The notes: generated from the letters alone by a model not told the origin. 32,947 bases of DNA from Candidatus Bathyarchaeota archaeon (GCA_023512225.1 JAIMAA010000004.1:1-32947); one strand, 5' to 3'. Shown: positions 15,525-23,511, counted from the first letter of the stretch. Numbers and translations: made by a program.

Positions 15525-16075
15525 AGATCATAAAGATTATCATTATACCGTTTCTGTTGGGAGCATTAACCGCTTTGTTATTGGTCGGTCCAATCCGTTC
15601 TCAGATACAACAGGCTGCTGGACTTGCTGTTGCTGCATCTCCAACAAAATGGAATAACGTCAAGGACGTTTCTGTTGGTGATGAACAGACAAGTGGGTTG
15701 CTTGCTTCAGGTCCTTATGTTTACGACAATGCGAATTGGAAAAGACTAAGAGGAGATGCTATATCTGGTGTATGGGTTAATGTGAAGGCAAGTTCAAGCC
15801 TGCCGGTGTACACTACAACTTCGTCGTCTATAACAGCAGACCAAGTCGTAGTAGGTGAGTCGGCAACAGTGATAGTTCAGGCCAATGCAAATAGAAGGTC
15901 GGTCATAATCAGAAATCAAGGATCAACAGATATGTATATAGGCGGAAGCGAGGTTACTTCTTCCACTGGACTACTCATAAAACCAGATGAAGCCATAGTT
16001 CTTGATAGAACGACAGCGGCAATATACGGTTCTACCCTTTCGGGTAGTACTACGGTTGGGTACTTGGAGGAATAA
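15521..16075 (+). CDS. Membrane-anchored beta protein with IGGSEVT motif
   Basis: 184 aa after GTGGAGGAGGC. Signal anchor at residues 4-24, a variable middle, and a C-terminal beta domain (residues ~115-184) with RSVIIRNQGSTDMYIGGSEV, closely echoing the end of the 245-aa capsid-region protein. It probably binds the capsid or the spike complex, linking the propeller proteins to the particle. The domain is common in phage structural proteins of unknown fold. Confidence 0.6.
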   Translation: MKIIKIIIIPFLLGALTALLLVGPIRSQIQQAAGLAVAASPTKWNNVKDVSVGDEQTSGLLASGPYVYDNANWKRLRGDAISGVWVNVKASSSLPVYTTTSSSITADQVVVGESATVIVQANANRRSVIIRNQGSTDMYIGGSEVTSSTGLLIKPDEAIVLDRTTAAIYGSTLSGSTTVGYLEE

Positions 16076-16076
16076 C

Positions 16077-17165
16077 TTGAAAAGGTTTTTGTTGACAATT
16101 TTACTTCTATTCTTTGTAACGGACACCTTTGGATCAGGGTTTATTCTTAAATCCATCCTTAGTCTTAATCCACGTCCTGGGGTATCACCGTTCGGAAGGG
16201 TTGGTTCCATACAGTTTGGTCCAGGTGAAGATAATGCTTCTTGTGCAATTATAGATATTGAAAGTGGATATGCATATTTTGGAACTTATCTTCCGTCTCC
16301 CGGGATAATAGTAAAAGTAAATCTTACTGATTTTTTGACAGAAGATTCCATTACTCTTGAAGAAGGTGAAGAAGTACTATCTTGTGCAGTAATTGACACC
16401 ACCAATGGCTATGCTTACTTTGGAACAGAGACTATTCCGGGTATGATCATAAAGATAGACCTGTCAATTTTTTCAAGATCAGATGCCCTTATTCTTAGTG
16501 AAGGAGAAGGGGAAAATTCTTTACTTTCAGCAATAATTGACATCAATAATGGGTATGCATATTTTGGGACTGGAACTATTCCGGGTAAGGTAGTGAAAGT
16601 AGATTTATCAACCTTCACAAAGGTTGCTACATTATCGCTTGGTGAAGGAGAGGATTATCTGTTAACCGGGGTGATCGATACTGTCAATGGATATGCATAC
16701 TTTACAACGTGGACTTATCCTGGAAAGGTTGTAAAGATCAATCTTTCTGATTTCACAAGAGACTCTGTGCTAACCTTTGATGAAGGAGAAGGTCCTGCAT
16801 GGTCATCGGTAATTGACCAAGTTAATGGATATGCTTATTTTGGAACTGAAGATTCTCCTGGAAAGGTTATAAAAGTACGCCTTTCTGATTTTACAAAGGT
16901 TGGTACTCTGACGCTTCAACCAGGAGAAGACTGGTTATCAACCGCAGTGATCGACACTGCTAATGGGTATGCATATTTCGGAACAATGACTTCACCAGCA
17001 AAAGTGATAAAGGTGAAACTGTCTCCATTAAGTAGGGTAGGGGCAATAACTTTTGAACTTGAAGAATCAATTGCAGATTCATCGGTTATAGATGCTTCAA
17101 ACTATGCTTATTTTGGGCTTGGCACTGTACCTGGTATGGTAGTCAAGGTTAATGTTCAACCTTAA
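16077..17165 (+). CDS. Secreted seven-bladed beta-propeller protein 2
   Basis: 362 aa. A TTG start at 16077 is chosen: GGAGG lies 7 nt upstream and it gives a clean signal peptide (KRFLLTILLLFFVTDTFGSG). Seven repeats of ~46 residues follow, each with AVIDxxNGYAYFGT, then PGKVVKVxLSxFTKV, and EGE at the turn. Seven copies fit a closed seven-bladed propeller. The high identity between blades shows recent internal amplification. Likely receptor-binding or adhesion function, paralogous to the gene at 14292. Confidence 0.75.
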   Translation: MKRFLLTILLLFFVTDTFGSGFILKSILSLNPRPGVSPFGRVGSIQFGPGEDNASCAIIDIESGYAYFGTYLPSPGIIVKVNLTDFLTEDSITLEEGEEVLSCAVIDTTNGYAYFGTETIPGMIIKIDLSIFSRSDALILSEGEGENSLLSAIIDINNGYAYFGTGTIPGKVVKVDLSTFTKVATLSLGEGEDYLLTGVIDTVNGYAYFTTWTYPGKVVKINLSDFTRDSVLTFDEGEGPAWSSVIDQVNGYAYFGTEDSPGKVIKVRLSDFTKVGTLTLQPGEDWLSTAVIDTANGYAYFGTMTSPAKVIKVKLSPLSRVGAITFELEESIADSSVIDASNYAYFGLGTVPGMVVKVNVQP

Positions 17166-17183
17166 ACATAAGGGGGTGATCTT

Positions 17184-17522
17184 ATGGCAAAAGTTTTTTC
17201 ATCAATCGTGCAGGCAATAATGACTCTTCCAAACAAGAACGTTTTCAGAACGGAGGTAATTACGGTGACATCTGCTGGCACACCCGTTCAGTTACCAAGC
17301 ATCTACATACCTGACGGCTTTGATCTTGTGATAAGAGCAAAGCAGACGAATGGACAAAAGAAGATTTACCTGTCCAACTCTCAATCCAACGTGGCTGATC
17401 CTACGAAGCGTATAGAACTTTTGGCTGGGGATTCAATTGGTCTGGGAGTAACAAATTCAAATCTGGTGTGGATAGATGCAAACGAGAATGAGGCACAGGT
17501 AGAACTCATTATTGAAGCTTAA
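17184..17522 (+). CDS. Small beta-rich protein
   Basis: 112 aa after AGGGGGTGATCTT. No TM; strand-rich with IKxYLSNSQ-type and GDSIGLGV segments that resemble the C-terminal beta modules at 11934 and 15521. Possible capsid decoration or spike-base protein; not assigned. Confidence 0.6.
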   Translation: MAKVFSSIVQAIMTLPNKNVFRTEVITVTSAGTPVQLPSIYIPDGFDLVIRAKQTNGQKKIYLSNSQSNVADPTKRIELLAGDSIGLGVTNSNLVWIDANENEAQVELIIEA

Positions 17523-17568
17523 CCAAGCCTGAATACAGTGCTGAGCCAATTAGGATTTGGAGGAAAAT

Positions 17569-17721
17569 ATGCTGGTACTTGGACAACTGCCCGGTGAAAA
17601 GGAAGTCGTTTCCAATGAGGATGTAATTTCAATCCTCAAAAAAATGCTACCTTGGATAGCGGTCGGTATAACCATAATCTATCTCCTCGGAAAATTCAGG
17701 TTTCCGAGCCAAATAAAATAA
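17569..17721 (+). CDS. 50-aa single-span membrane protein
   Basis: Strong TTGGAGG ribosome binding site. Soluble N-terminus, TM (LPWIAVGITIIYLLG), short basic tail. Belongs to the string of tiny membrane proteins; unknown role. Confidence 0.65.
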   Translation: MLVLGQLPGEKEVVSNEDVISILKKMLPWIAVGITIIYLLGKFRFPSQIK

Positions 17722-17732
17722 GGAGGGAAACT

Positions 17733-18101
17733 ATGAAACGTTTTTGGAAATTTCTTCCATTGATCATGGCTCTTTTCGTTTTATCATGTGCGGGGGTACA
17801 GCAGCAATGGAATAGGCTCACGCCAGACGAGAAGGCGAGGGTCATCCTCAACGATATGCAGGAGCAGTTGAACACGCTTTTTAACCAAGGTAAGCTCTAT
17901 GTCCAGGCCAACCCTAAGCATCAGCAGATATGGAAGGAGAAAATAATTCCTGCATTTGAGACCTCGAACAGGGCTTTGGGAACGGCAATGGAGCTTGCGA
18001 GGAATAAACAGATTTCACCGCAAGAAACTTATAATCGTTTCCAACCTCTAATCAATTCGGTAGTCAATTTGCTTGTGGAGATCGGAGCGGTCAAAAAATA
18101 A
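17733..18101 (+). CDS. Lipoprotein
   Basis: 122 aa from ATG 17733 after AAGGAGG. Signal peptide with lipobox FVLSCAG (Cys near residue 20), so membrane-anchored by lipid. The mature part is helical and charged (LTPDEKARVILNDMQEQL). A host-lysis outer spanin-like or a superinfection-exclusion role is possible; the partner at 18473 (TM plus coiled coil) would suit an inner spanin. No sequence family is recognised. Confidence 0.7.
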   Translation: MKRFWKFLPLIMALFVLSCAGVQQQWNRLTPDEKARVILNDMQEQLNTLFNQGKLYVQANPKHQQIWKEKIIPAFETSNRALGTAMELARNKQISPQETYNRFQPLINSVVNLLVEIGAVKK

Positions 18102-18115
18102 AGGAGGTGTGAAAA

Positions 18116-18298
18116 ATGCCAGAGAAAAAGAATTTTGATCCAGTAACAACCATAGCCCTTGTCAATGGCCTTTTGTCACTTGCGATGAACCTTTGGTCTT
18201 CGGCGAGACAGGTTTATGGCGAGGACGCCATTCCGTCATGGGAAGAGATAGTTGAGAAAAACCTCGACCTTCAGAGAAAAATAGAGGCCGAAAAATAG
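18116..18298 (+). CDS. Hypothetical 60-aa protein
   Basis: AAGGAGGTG upstream. A weakly hydrophobic helix (IALVNGLLSLAMNLW) and a charged C-terminal helix. Peripheral membrane protein possible. Confidence 0.6.
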   Translation: MPEKKNFDPVTTIALVNGLLSLAMNLWSSARQVYGEDAIPSWEEIVEKNLDLQRKIEAEK

Positions 18299-18320
18299 GC
18301 AGGTATCGGAGAGAAGATCG

Positions 18321-18473
18321 ATGCTCAGGTTTCTCAGCCAGTCGGAGCCAGAACCGAATATTGTCAAAATCGAAGACGAAATCTCTGACTTTAAGAATTT
18401 CCTTTACGGATTCATAGGCTCCTTTTTCGCAGGGCTTGTCATATACGCCTTTTTGGAAGCAAGGGGAAAATAA
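18321..18473 (+). CDS. 50-aa single-span membrane protein
   Basis: GAGAAG upstream; stop and next start overlap (TAATG). Acidic N-terminus then TM (FLYGFIGSFFAGLVIYAFL). Part of the same coupled gene string; unknown role. Confidence 0.6.
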   Translation: MLRFLSQSEPEPNIVKIEDEISDFKNFLYGFIGSFFAGLVIYAFLEARGK

Positions 18474-18733
18474 TGGAAACGTCATTTAATCTCGGAAATC
18501 TTCTGACAATCGTCGCCATAATTGTAGGTCTTCTCGTGCAGTATACAAAGATCGTCTCAAGGATACAGAACCTTGAAACGAGCCACAGGCTTCAAACAGA
18601 ACACATGGCGAAGGAAATAGAAGAGGTCAAGTCAAACTATACCTCTCTTTGTAAGGAAAGCATGTTACTTTGTAAGACAGCCATTGAAACTATTACTGAA
18701 ACTGGAAATCCAGGTCACAAGGAGAAGAAGTAA
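18473..18733 (+). CDS. Membrane protein with coiled coil, inner-spanin-like topology
   Basis: 86 aa. N-terminal TM (~residues 8-25) followed by a heptad-like coiled coil (QNLETSHRLQTEHMAKEIEE) with two Cys near the end. The layout is that of phage i-spanins, and a lipoprotein is encoded 700 bp upstream, but gene order is not the classic nested one. Starts and ends with TAATG overlaps. Confidence 0.6.
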   Translation: METSFNLGNLLTIVAIIVGLLVQYTKIVSRIQNLETSHRLQTEHMAKEIEEVKSNYTSLCKESMLLCKTAIETITETGNPGHKEKK

Positions 18734-19101
18734 TGGCACGGGCACATCCCATGGAGCTTGGACAGATAAAATTTGGGCCGGTCGAAATGATGGTTCCACC
18801 AATGAAGGTTAGGGTACACCTTAATTTTTTGCCGGACTTCACAATAGACCTCTCAAAGAAGCCGACCACTGGTGGTATATCGACCATCTTCAGGCCGAAG
18901 GCTACGGTCCTTATAGGCGAGAAAGCCTACCTACTTGACCCGTGGGGAAAAAAGATAATGGAGGAAGCAAACCCAAAAATATTTGAGAGGCCTACCACCT
19001 TCGACTACGTGACGGAGATAGGGATAATTCCAACAATGATTTTTGTGGGCTTGATTGGATACTTCGGGTACAGACTCTTTAGGTCATGGAGGAGTAAGTA
19101 A
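18733..19101 (+). CDS. 122-aa C-terminally anchored membrane protein
   Basis: A beta-rich N-terminal domain (residues ~1-90) and a C-terminal TM (IIPTMIFVGLIGYFGYRLF) followed by RSWRSK. Same C-anchor plan as the virion membrane proteins at 7169-9384. TAATG overlaps on both sides. Unknown. Confidence 0.65.
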   Translation: MARAHPMELGQIKFGPVEMMVPPMKVRVHLNFLPDFTIDLSKKPTTGGISTIFRPKATVLIGEKAYLLDPWGKKIMEEANPKIFERPTTFDYVTEIGIIPTMIFVGLIGYFGYRLFRSWRSK

Positions 19102-19283
19102 TGGCACGCATGATTAAACGGGAATTTATGATGGCAATTGTTCTCCCAGAACACATCTTTATAGGTAAGAAGGGAGAAAAATGGATTTACAAGTCACGAT
19201 GGACAGAGGAGTACTATCATATCTACAAACATGGCGACGGTTACATAGTCGAAACTTGGATTGGTGGATGCCATACTTGCTAA
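19101..19283 (+). CDS. Hypothetical 60-aa protein
   Basis: Couples to the previous gene by TAATG. Rich in Tyr/Trp/Lys (WTEEYYHIYKHGDGY) and ends in GGCHTC. No hydrophobic helix; perhaps a small metal-binding protein. Confidence 0.55.
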   Translation: MARMIKREFMMAIVLPEHIFIGKKGEKWIYKSRWTEEYYHIYKHGDGYIVETWIGGCHTC

Positions 19284-19295
19284 TGGAGGTTTTAT

Positions 19296-19565
19296 ATGAA
19301 AACCATGAGTTTTGAGGAATACCAAAAATATTGGGATAAGGCCGCAGAAAATCCATTTACGCTCATTGATCTTCCAAGCGGGGCAAAGATGGTCTCAAAT
19401 TACAGGGATGTCTTTGTCCTTTTTGACACGAAAGAAGGGAGAATGCAGGCCAAAACAAGAGGTAGAGAGTGGTTTGGCTGCGTCTGGGAGATAGAAAACT
19501 ACAAAGAGTTTCCAAATGAGCCGAGAAAGTGGAAGATAAAACCAGCAGAGTACTGTTCCATTTAA
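19296..19565 (+). CDS. Hypothetical 89-aa protein
   Basis: AATGGAGG upstream of the ATG. Aromatic, mixed alpha/beta, no TM, two Cys. No family recognised. Confidence 0.6.
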   Translation: MKTMSFEEYQKYWDKAAENPFTLIDLPSGAKMVSNYRDVFVLFDTKEGRMQAKTRGREWFGCVWEIENYKEFPNEPRKWKIKPAEYCSI

Positions 19566-19581
19566 ATTTTGGGAGGGACAT

Positions 19582-19833
19582 ATGGAAAAGAAAATGATAT
19601 GCAGGTGCGTTTAGGTCTGCGAATCTGAAGAGTTCGGAGCAATGAGTAAAAAGGATTATGTAGAATTCGCAAAACTGATAGCGAGGGCTTCAGACCCTGT
19701 AAGAAAAGACATTCTCATTGATGAAATGTCAAGGATATTCAAGTACGACAATCCGAGGTTTGACGAGAAGAGGTTTAGAGAATACATAAAAACCTTGAAG
19801 AGGAGTATAAAAGATTGGCTATCCTTAAGGTAA
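19582..19833 (+). CDS. Small protein with in-frame amber codon after residue 10
   Basis: GGGAGGGACAT precedes an ATG at 19582, but codon 11 (19612-19614) is TAG, and the frame then continues open to 19833, with a second ATG at 19642 that has no good ribosome binding site. Reading through gives CRC and C residues flanking the stop (ICRCV, then VCESEEFG). The remaining 63 aa are helical and basic. Either the short form from 19642 is made, possibly by re-initiation, or the amber is read through, or the gene carries a nonsense mutation. TAG is used as a normal stop at 10383, so global amber recoding is unlikely. Confidence 0.5.
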
Positions 19834-19842
19834 GGAAATGAC

Positions 19843-20355
19843 ATGCCTGGCATAGAGGTTTCTGGACTGTTTAGAGATTTATTGGTTCTTTATGGACATC
19901 CCTACAAGGAAGCGGTAGAAATTTCTAAAAGTTTAGACCAGAAGCTTAAGGGGATGGACTGGTTATCCTTGTACGACGGGACAACCTTTGAAAAGACTTA
20001 CACCCCAGAAGGGTATAAATTTACAAGAATTCAAAGAGAGGGGATTGGCATGGCAGAGGAAAAAGAAGGTTTGAAGATGAGAAACATAATTATCATTGGT
20101 GGGCTTGCGGTTGGTGCATTGCTTCTTTTTGGTGTCGTAAAGGCGAGGGCTACCGTGCAGAAAGTTTCCCCTGCAATGTCATCACCACCCGCTGTACCAA
20201 AAAAGAAAACCACAATTCAGCTTCCAGCAATAACAATCCCATGGCCATTCTCTCCAAAGACAGAAGAAGCAAAACCATATCCTGCTCTAACTGCTGGCTT
20301 TGGACTAAGATTGAGGTCAAGAAGAGGTGGCCTAAGATTGAGGAGGATCACATGA
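19843..20355 (+). CDS. 170-aa single-span membrane protein
   Basis: AAGGAAATGAC upstream. Helical N-terminus, then TM at ~82-97 (IIIIGGLAVGALLLFGV), a Pro/Lys linker and an Arg/Gly/Leu-rich basic end. An internal ATG at 20050 with GAGAGGGG before it could give a shorter TM protein (101 aa). Likely virion or host-membrane protein. Confidence 0.6.
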   Translation: MPGIEVSGLFRDLLVLYGHPYKEAVEISKSLDQKLKGMDWLSLYDGTTFEKTYTPEGYKFTRIQREGIGMAEEKEGLKMRNIIIIGGLAVGALLLFGVVKARATVQKVSPAMSSPPAVPKKKTTIQLPAITIPWPFSPKTEEAKPYPALTAGFGLRLRSRRGGLRLRRIT

Positions 20356-20543
20356 ATTGGGGACATCCGGACGCCGCATATCCGCACTACATCCTAACAA
20401 CACTGACAATGGGTAAGGAGGTAGCACTATTCGACGGATATTCGCTTAAAGAATTGCAAGAACAGGTACATGCACTTGCGGATGCCATGAAAGAGCGCCG
20501 TAAGTTTTGTATCTGTAAGGAGCCGGAGAAGATAAAGCCTTGA
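20352..20543 (+). CDS. Hypothetical 63-aa protein
   Basis: ATGA overlap with the previous gene and GAGGAGGATCAC upstream. The longer frame from 20241 overlaps the membrane gene and is rejected. Helical, ends in CICKEPEKIKP. Stop overlaps the TTG start of the decarboxylase gene. Confidence 0.55.
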   Translation: MNWGHPDAAYPHYILTTLTMGKEVALFDGYSLKELQEQVHALADAMKERRKFCICKEPEKIKP

Positions 20544-20923
20544 ACGAAGTGGTCTGGGATGTTAGAAAAAAATTCGCATATCTTGAAAGCGACTCGATGA
20601 ATAAAATCGAGGCGATTCTTAAGGAGAGCGGTCACCATATATTGAGAGAAGCGTATTATGTATTTCCAAATGGTGCTGTCACAAGGGTCTATATTTTGGC
20701 CGAAAGCCATTTTGTATACCATACATGGCCGGAAACCGACATGATTTATTTTGACCTTTTCAGTTGCAAGAATGGTGGACGAAAGGAGTTTCTTGACATT
20801 GTGGAAAAAATAACCAATGCTATTGGTGAAGATGGTGAGATTGTCAGAATAAGTTTTTTTGAGAGGTTCAATGAAGGTTCTATTCGACCAGACATCTCCG
20901 TATCAAAGGGTAACCCTCGTTGA
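20540..20923 (+). CDS. speD: S-adenosylmethionine decarboxylase, pyruvoyl type
   Basis: 127 aa, the usual size of bacterial class-1B enzymes. The signature block LAESHFVYHTWPE is present: self-cleavage would occur between Glu55 and Ser56, Ser56 becoming the pyruvoyl group. His61 and Cys76 (FSC) lie 5 and 20 residues after Ser56, as in the Thermotoga enzyme, so the catalytic set looks intact. The product, decarboxylated AdoMet, is the aminopropyl donor for spermidine. TTG start coupled to the previous stop; the 3' end overlaps the spermidine synthase gene by 53 bp. Paralogs that decarboxylate arginine or ornithine are known, so substrate is not certain. Confidence 0.85.
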   Translation: MNEVVWDVRKKFAYLESDSMNKIEAILKESGHHILREAYYVFPNGAVTRVYILAESHFVYHTWPETDMIYFDLFSCKNGGRKEFLDIVEKITNAIGEDGEIVRISFFERFNEGSIRPDISVSKGNPR

Positions 20924-21479
20924 GGATTCAGGAACAGGAAGGTTTTGTTTGCTACTAAACGGGCATCCCCAGTTTGTTCATCCAGGGGAAGAAATCTATC
21001 ATAGAGAGCTGATAGATCGTGCAATCTCTATGCTTGGTCGAAGGCCACGGAGGGTACTTGTAGTTGGTGGTGGTGATGGACTTCCGGCAAGAAACGCACT
21101 AAGGCTTGGTGCACAAGAGGTATATACGGTGGATATTGATCCTCTGGTCGTTAAGCTTTCAATGACACATCCGCTTATGCGAACCCTCAATATGGACAGT
21201 CTGCGACGGAGTAACGTTGTAATCTCCGACGCACAAAATGTGCCATCGATGGGGCTTGGAAATTTTGACCTAATATCAATGGATTTAACAGAACCCGATA
21301 GACTATCACAGAAGCTTTATTCTCGTAACTTCGTAAAAAAACTTATTCAGATGCTTCGTCAAGGAGGGGTCTTAAGTGCCTATGAGAATAGGTCTTTTAT
21401 GGGGTTTGCAAGGTCTATATCAAAATCGGGTTTTGTTCCAGGAATGGGCTTCTTCTCAATATTTTACTACAAGAACTGA
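20871..21479 (+). CDS. speE: Spermidine synthase-like aminopropyltransferase
   Basis: 202 aa from ATG 20871 (GAGAGGTTC upstream), shorter than the usual ~285 aa. N-terminal beta part has GRFCLLLNGHPQFVHPGEE and YHRELIDRA, matching the gate region. The AdoMet-binding loop is VVGGGDGLPARNAL (GGGDG at 66-70), followed by VDID (87-90), SDA and an acidic Asp138 in SMDLTEP where canonical enzymes have DxxDPxGPA. The last helices are reduced. Adjacent to and overlapping the AdoMet decarboxylase gene, giving a two-step polyamine module. A related methyltransferase-fold function cannot be excluded because the acidic motif is altered. Confidence 0.85.
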   Translation: MKVLFDQTSPYQRVTLVEDSGTGRFCLLLNGHPQFVHPGEEIYHRELIDRAISMLGRRPRRVLVVGGGDGLPARNALRLGAQEVYTVDIDPLVVKLSMTHPLMRTLNMDSLRRSNVVISDAQNVPSMGLGNFDLISMDLTEPDRLSQKLYSRNFVKKLIQMLRQGGVLSAYENRSFMGFARSISKSGFVPGMGFFSIFYYKN

Positions 21480-21487
21480 GGTGAAAA

Positions 21488-21709
21488 ATGGCAAAGACAA
21501 AAGCAGAATTGAAGGAATTGGTCGAACGTCTGATAAAGGATGAAGCTGAGACATCGGATGAATACATCCGTCTGTCAGAGGAAATACTTAAACTCTTCCC
21601 GTGCCCTACCAAAGAGGTTATTGAATCGCTAGAGGATTTAGTGGGTATTATAGGGGATGAACGTTTGCATCGCATCAAGCTTGAGAGTCTGAAATGCCTT
21701 TTAGAGTGA
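21488..21709 (+). CDS. Hypothetical 73-aa helical protein
   Basis: GAGGTGAAAA upstream. Two or three amphipathic helices rich in Glu/Lys/Leu, one CPC-like CP motif. No family recognised; follows the polyamine pair. Confidence 0.6.
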   Translation: MAKTKAELKELVERLIKDEAETSDEYIRLSEEILKLFPCPTKEVIESLEDLVGIIGDERLHRIKLESLKCLLE

Positions 21710-21717
21710 GGTAGGGT

Positions 21718-21987
21718 ATGCTTGTTTTAAGAAGATATGAGCAAAACGAGGAACCAGTCACAACCGAAAGGTGTGAGAGAATAAAGACGGAATGTCTTGG
21801 CAGAATAAGCCAGGTTATTGCGAGATACAAGAAGGTTACGGGAAGGGCGCATCCTCAAGAGGCTATTTTAAGGCAGAAGTGCATAAGGAAGTACAATAAG
21901 TGCATGGCACAGTTGGGAAGAAGGTTGCAGAGAAGGGTCGAAAGACGTGCCTTTTTAAAGCCTCACAGGAAGTTAAAGGTGTCATAA
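21718..21987 (+). CDS. Hypothetical basic 89-aa protein
   Basis: GAGGTAGGGT before the ATG. Strongly basic, Arg-rich C-terminus (GRRLQRRVERRAFLKPHRK) with regularly spaced Cys. Could bind nucleic acid, for example in packaged DNA. Unknown. Confidence 0.6.
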   Translation: MLVLRRYEQNEEPVTTERCERIKTECLGRISQVIARYKKVTGRAHPQEAILRQKCIRKYNKCMAQLGRRLQRRVERRAFLKPHRKLKVS

Positions 21988-22075
21988 GGGAAAAAAGGGG
22001 AGAGAAAGGGTTAGGCAGGATAAAAAGTCTTACCACAGAGGCAATGTTAACGTTAACGCAGGGCAATTAAAGAGT

Positions 22076-22555
22076 ATGACAAAGGAAAAGTACCTGATCC
22101 AAATGTCTGGCCCGCTCAGGGACAAATACCTCGCCTTCGATCAGAAGATGAATGAAGCAAAAATACCTTATGCGATCACGTGCGTTGCAAGAACGCTCGT
22201 AGTTCAAATGACGCTTTTTATCCAAGGAAGGCTTGGGCTTGAGCATGTCAACAAGTTTAGGAAGGCCGCAGAGCTTCCTCCGATTGAAGAAAAGAAAAAC
22301 GTTGTCGTAACTTGGACGCTTGAAAGTAAGCATGTGGTAAATCCGCTCGATACAAATCCCGAAAAAAGGGTGTCAAAAGCGTTCGACATCGTGATCCTCA
22401 AGGGGAAAGAACCAACATGGGACCTGAAGGTCAATGTGAACGAAAATGAAGTTCCTGACTACATAGAGGCAGGGCAAATCGGTGAAACAGTCGGTCTTGA
22501 ATGGGGAGGACGATGGGAAAATCCAGACTATCCCCATTTTCAACTCAAAGACTAA
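22076..22555 (+). CDS. Endolysin, M15C peptidase (L-alanyl-D-glutamate type)
   Basis: 159 aa. The zinc-peptidase residues of the family are visible: His86 in ESKHVVN, Asp104 in KAFDIVI, Asp151 and His154 in PDYPHFQL, with GLEWGGRW before the last. This is the usual set for phage endolysins that cut L-Ala-D-Glu or related peptide bonds in peptidoglycan. No signal peptide, so it needs a holin, possibly 12687. It is the last gene of the rightward late operon. AAAGAG is a modest ribosome binding site. Confidence 0.9.
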   Translation: MTKEKYLIQMSGPLRDKYLAFDQKMNEAKIPYAITCVARTLVVQMTLFIQGRLGLEHVNKFRKAAELPPIEEKKNVVVTWTLESKHVVNPLDTNPEKRVSKAFDIVILKGKEPTWDLKVNVNENEVPDYIEAGQIGETVGLEWGGRWENPDYPHFQLKD

Positions 22556-22613
22556 CTCACATAAGCTGTTCCAGTTCGTTTACCGATTGCAGAGGCAATT
22601 CAAGAATTCGGTA

Positions 22614-23293
22614 TCTATCTCTTCAGGCGTTCTTTTGTCTAAACGAATCATTCGGTATATTTCCTTTGCCCATTCTTTGAGGTTTGGTTTCTTAAATTTT
22701 GGGTTTCTTTTTTATTATCAGGTTCAAGAGAAGAGAGGCAAGGAAAAACCCCTTGTCTTCTGAATTTTCTTTTCGACTTTCGACAATATTATTTATGGTA
22801 TTGGTTATGGTATTGGTTATGGTTATGGTTATGGATTCCTTGAAGGGTTCCTTAAAGGCTTCCCTAAAGGCTTCCTTGAAGCCTTCGCCTAAGCCTTCAG
22901 TGAAGTCTTTAATTATTTGAAAATATTCATTTTTTAGGTCACATTCTGGAATTTCATCGAAGCATTTTGCCCAAAATTTTAAAACATTTGGAGATTCTGG
23001 ACGGTCATATTTTAAAGCGTTTGGGACCATTATTACACGTGCTTTAAAATCGGCTTTTGCTAAGCCTTCCCGTAAGACTTCCCCGAAGGCTTCCCGTAAG
23101 CCTTTCAGGGACCAACCGAGATTTTCGGCCAGCGCCATCTCACCAAGACTATAAAGACCCGGACAGCTATTTGTGTGGGGGCCAGTAAGGAGGTAAAACC
23201 AGAGTGTTTGTGCGTTGGGTTGTGGCTTTGATAGACGCCTGAATTTTTCATCTCCCCATATTCTCGGATCGATTTTTCGATAGCGTGCCATTT
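22614..23293. repeat. 680-bp direct repeat, copy A
   Basis: Nearly identical to 27293-27971: only one substitution (cctttg versus cctctg) and one extra T in a T run were found by direct comparison. Copy A lies just behind the endolysin gene and outside any promoter. It carries most of the replication-initiator gene, including both 12-nt repeat arrays. Confidence 0.95.
22692..23291 (-). pseudogene. Truncated replication-initiator copy
   Basis: Repeats the first ~190 codons of the initiator at 27034-27969. The extra T in copy A shifts the frame near codon 195, ending the protein in KKKPKI, and the last ~110 codons are absent. No ribosome binding site or promoter precedes it. Almost certainly non-functional as a full initiator, but it still provides the iteron arrays. 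Confidence 0.85.
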
Positions 23294-23511
23294 AGGGGCA
23301 AAGCATTGGGGTTTTCAGGACGAGAGATTTGAGAGAGAGGGGGAGTTTAGCTCTGGAAGGGACGAAGGAGAAATCGATCAGAGAGGTGACGAAGCTGGAG
23401 AGTCCACCTTGTATCTCTCCTGAGGGTTTGATCTTGATTCGTCTTGGAACAAAGGAGTAATAAGAGAGGAGTCTATCTTTCCTTTTTGGAAAAGGGTTTT
23501 GGTGTTTGAGG

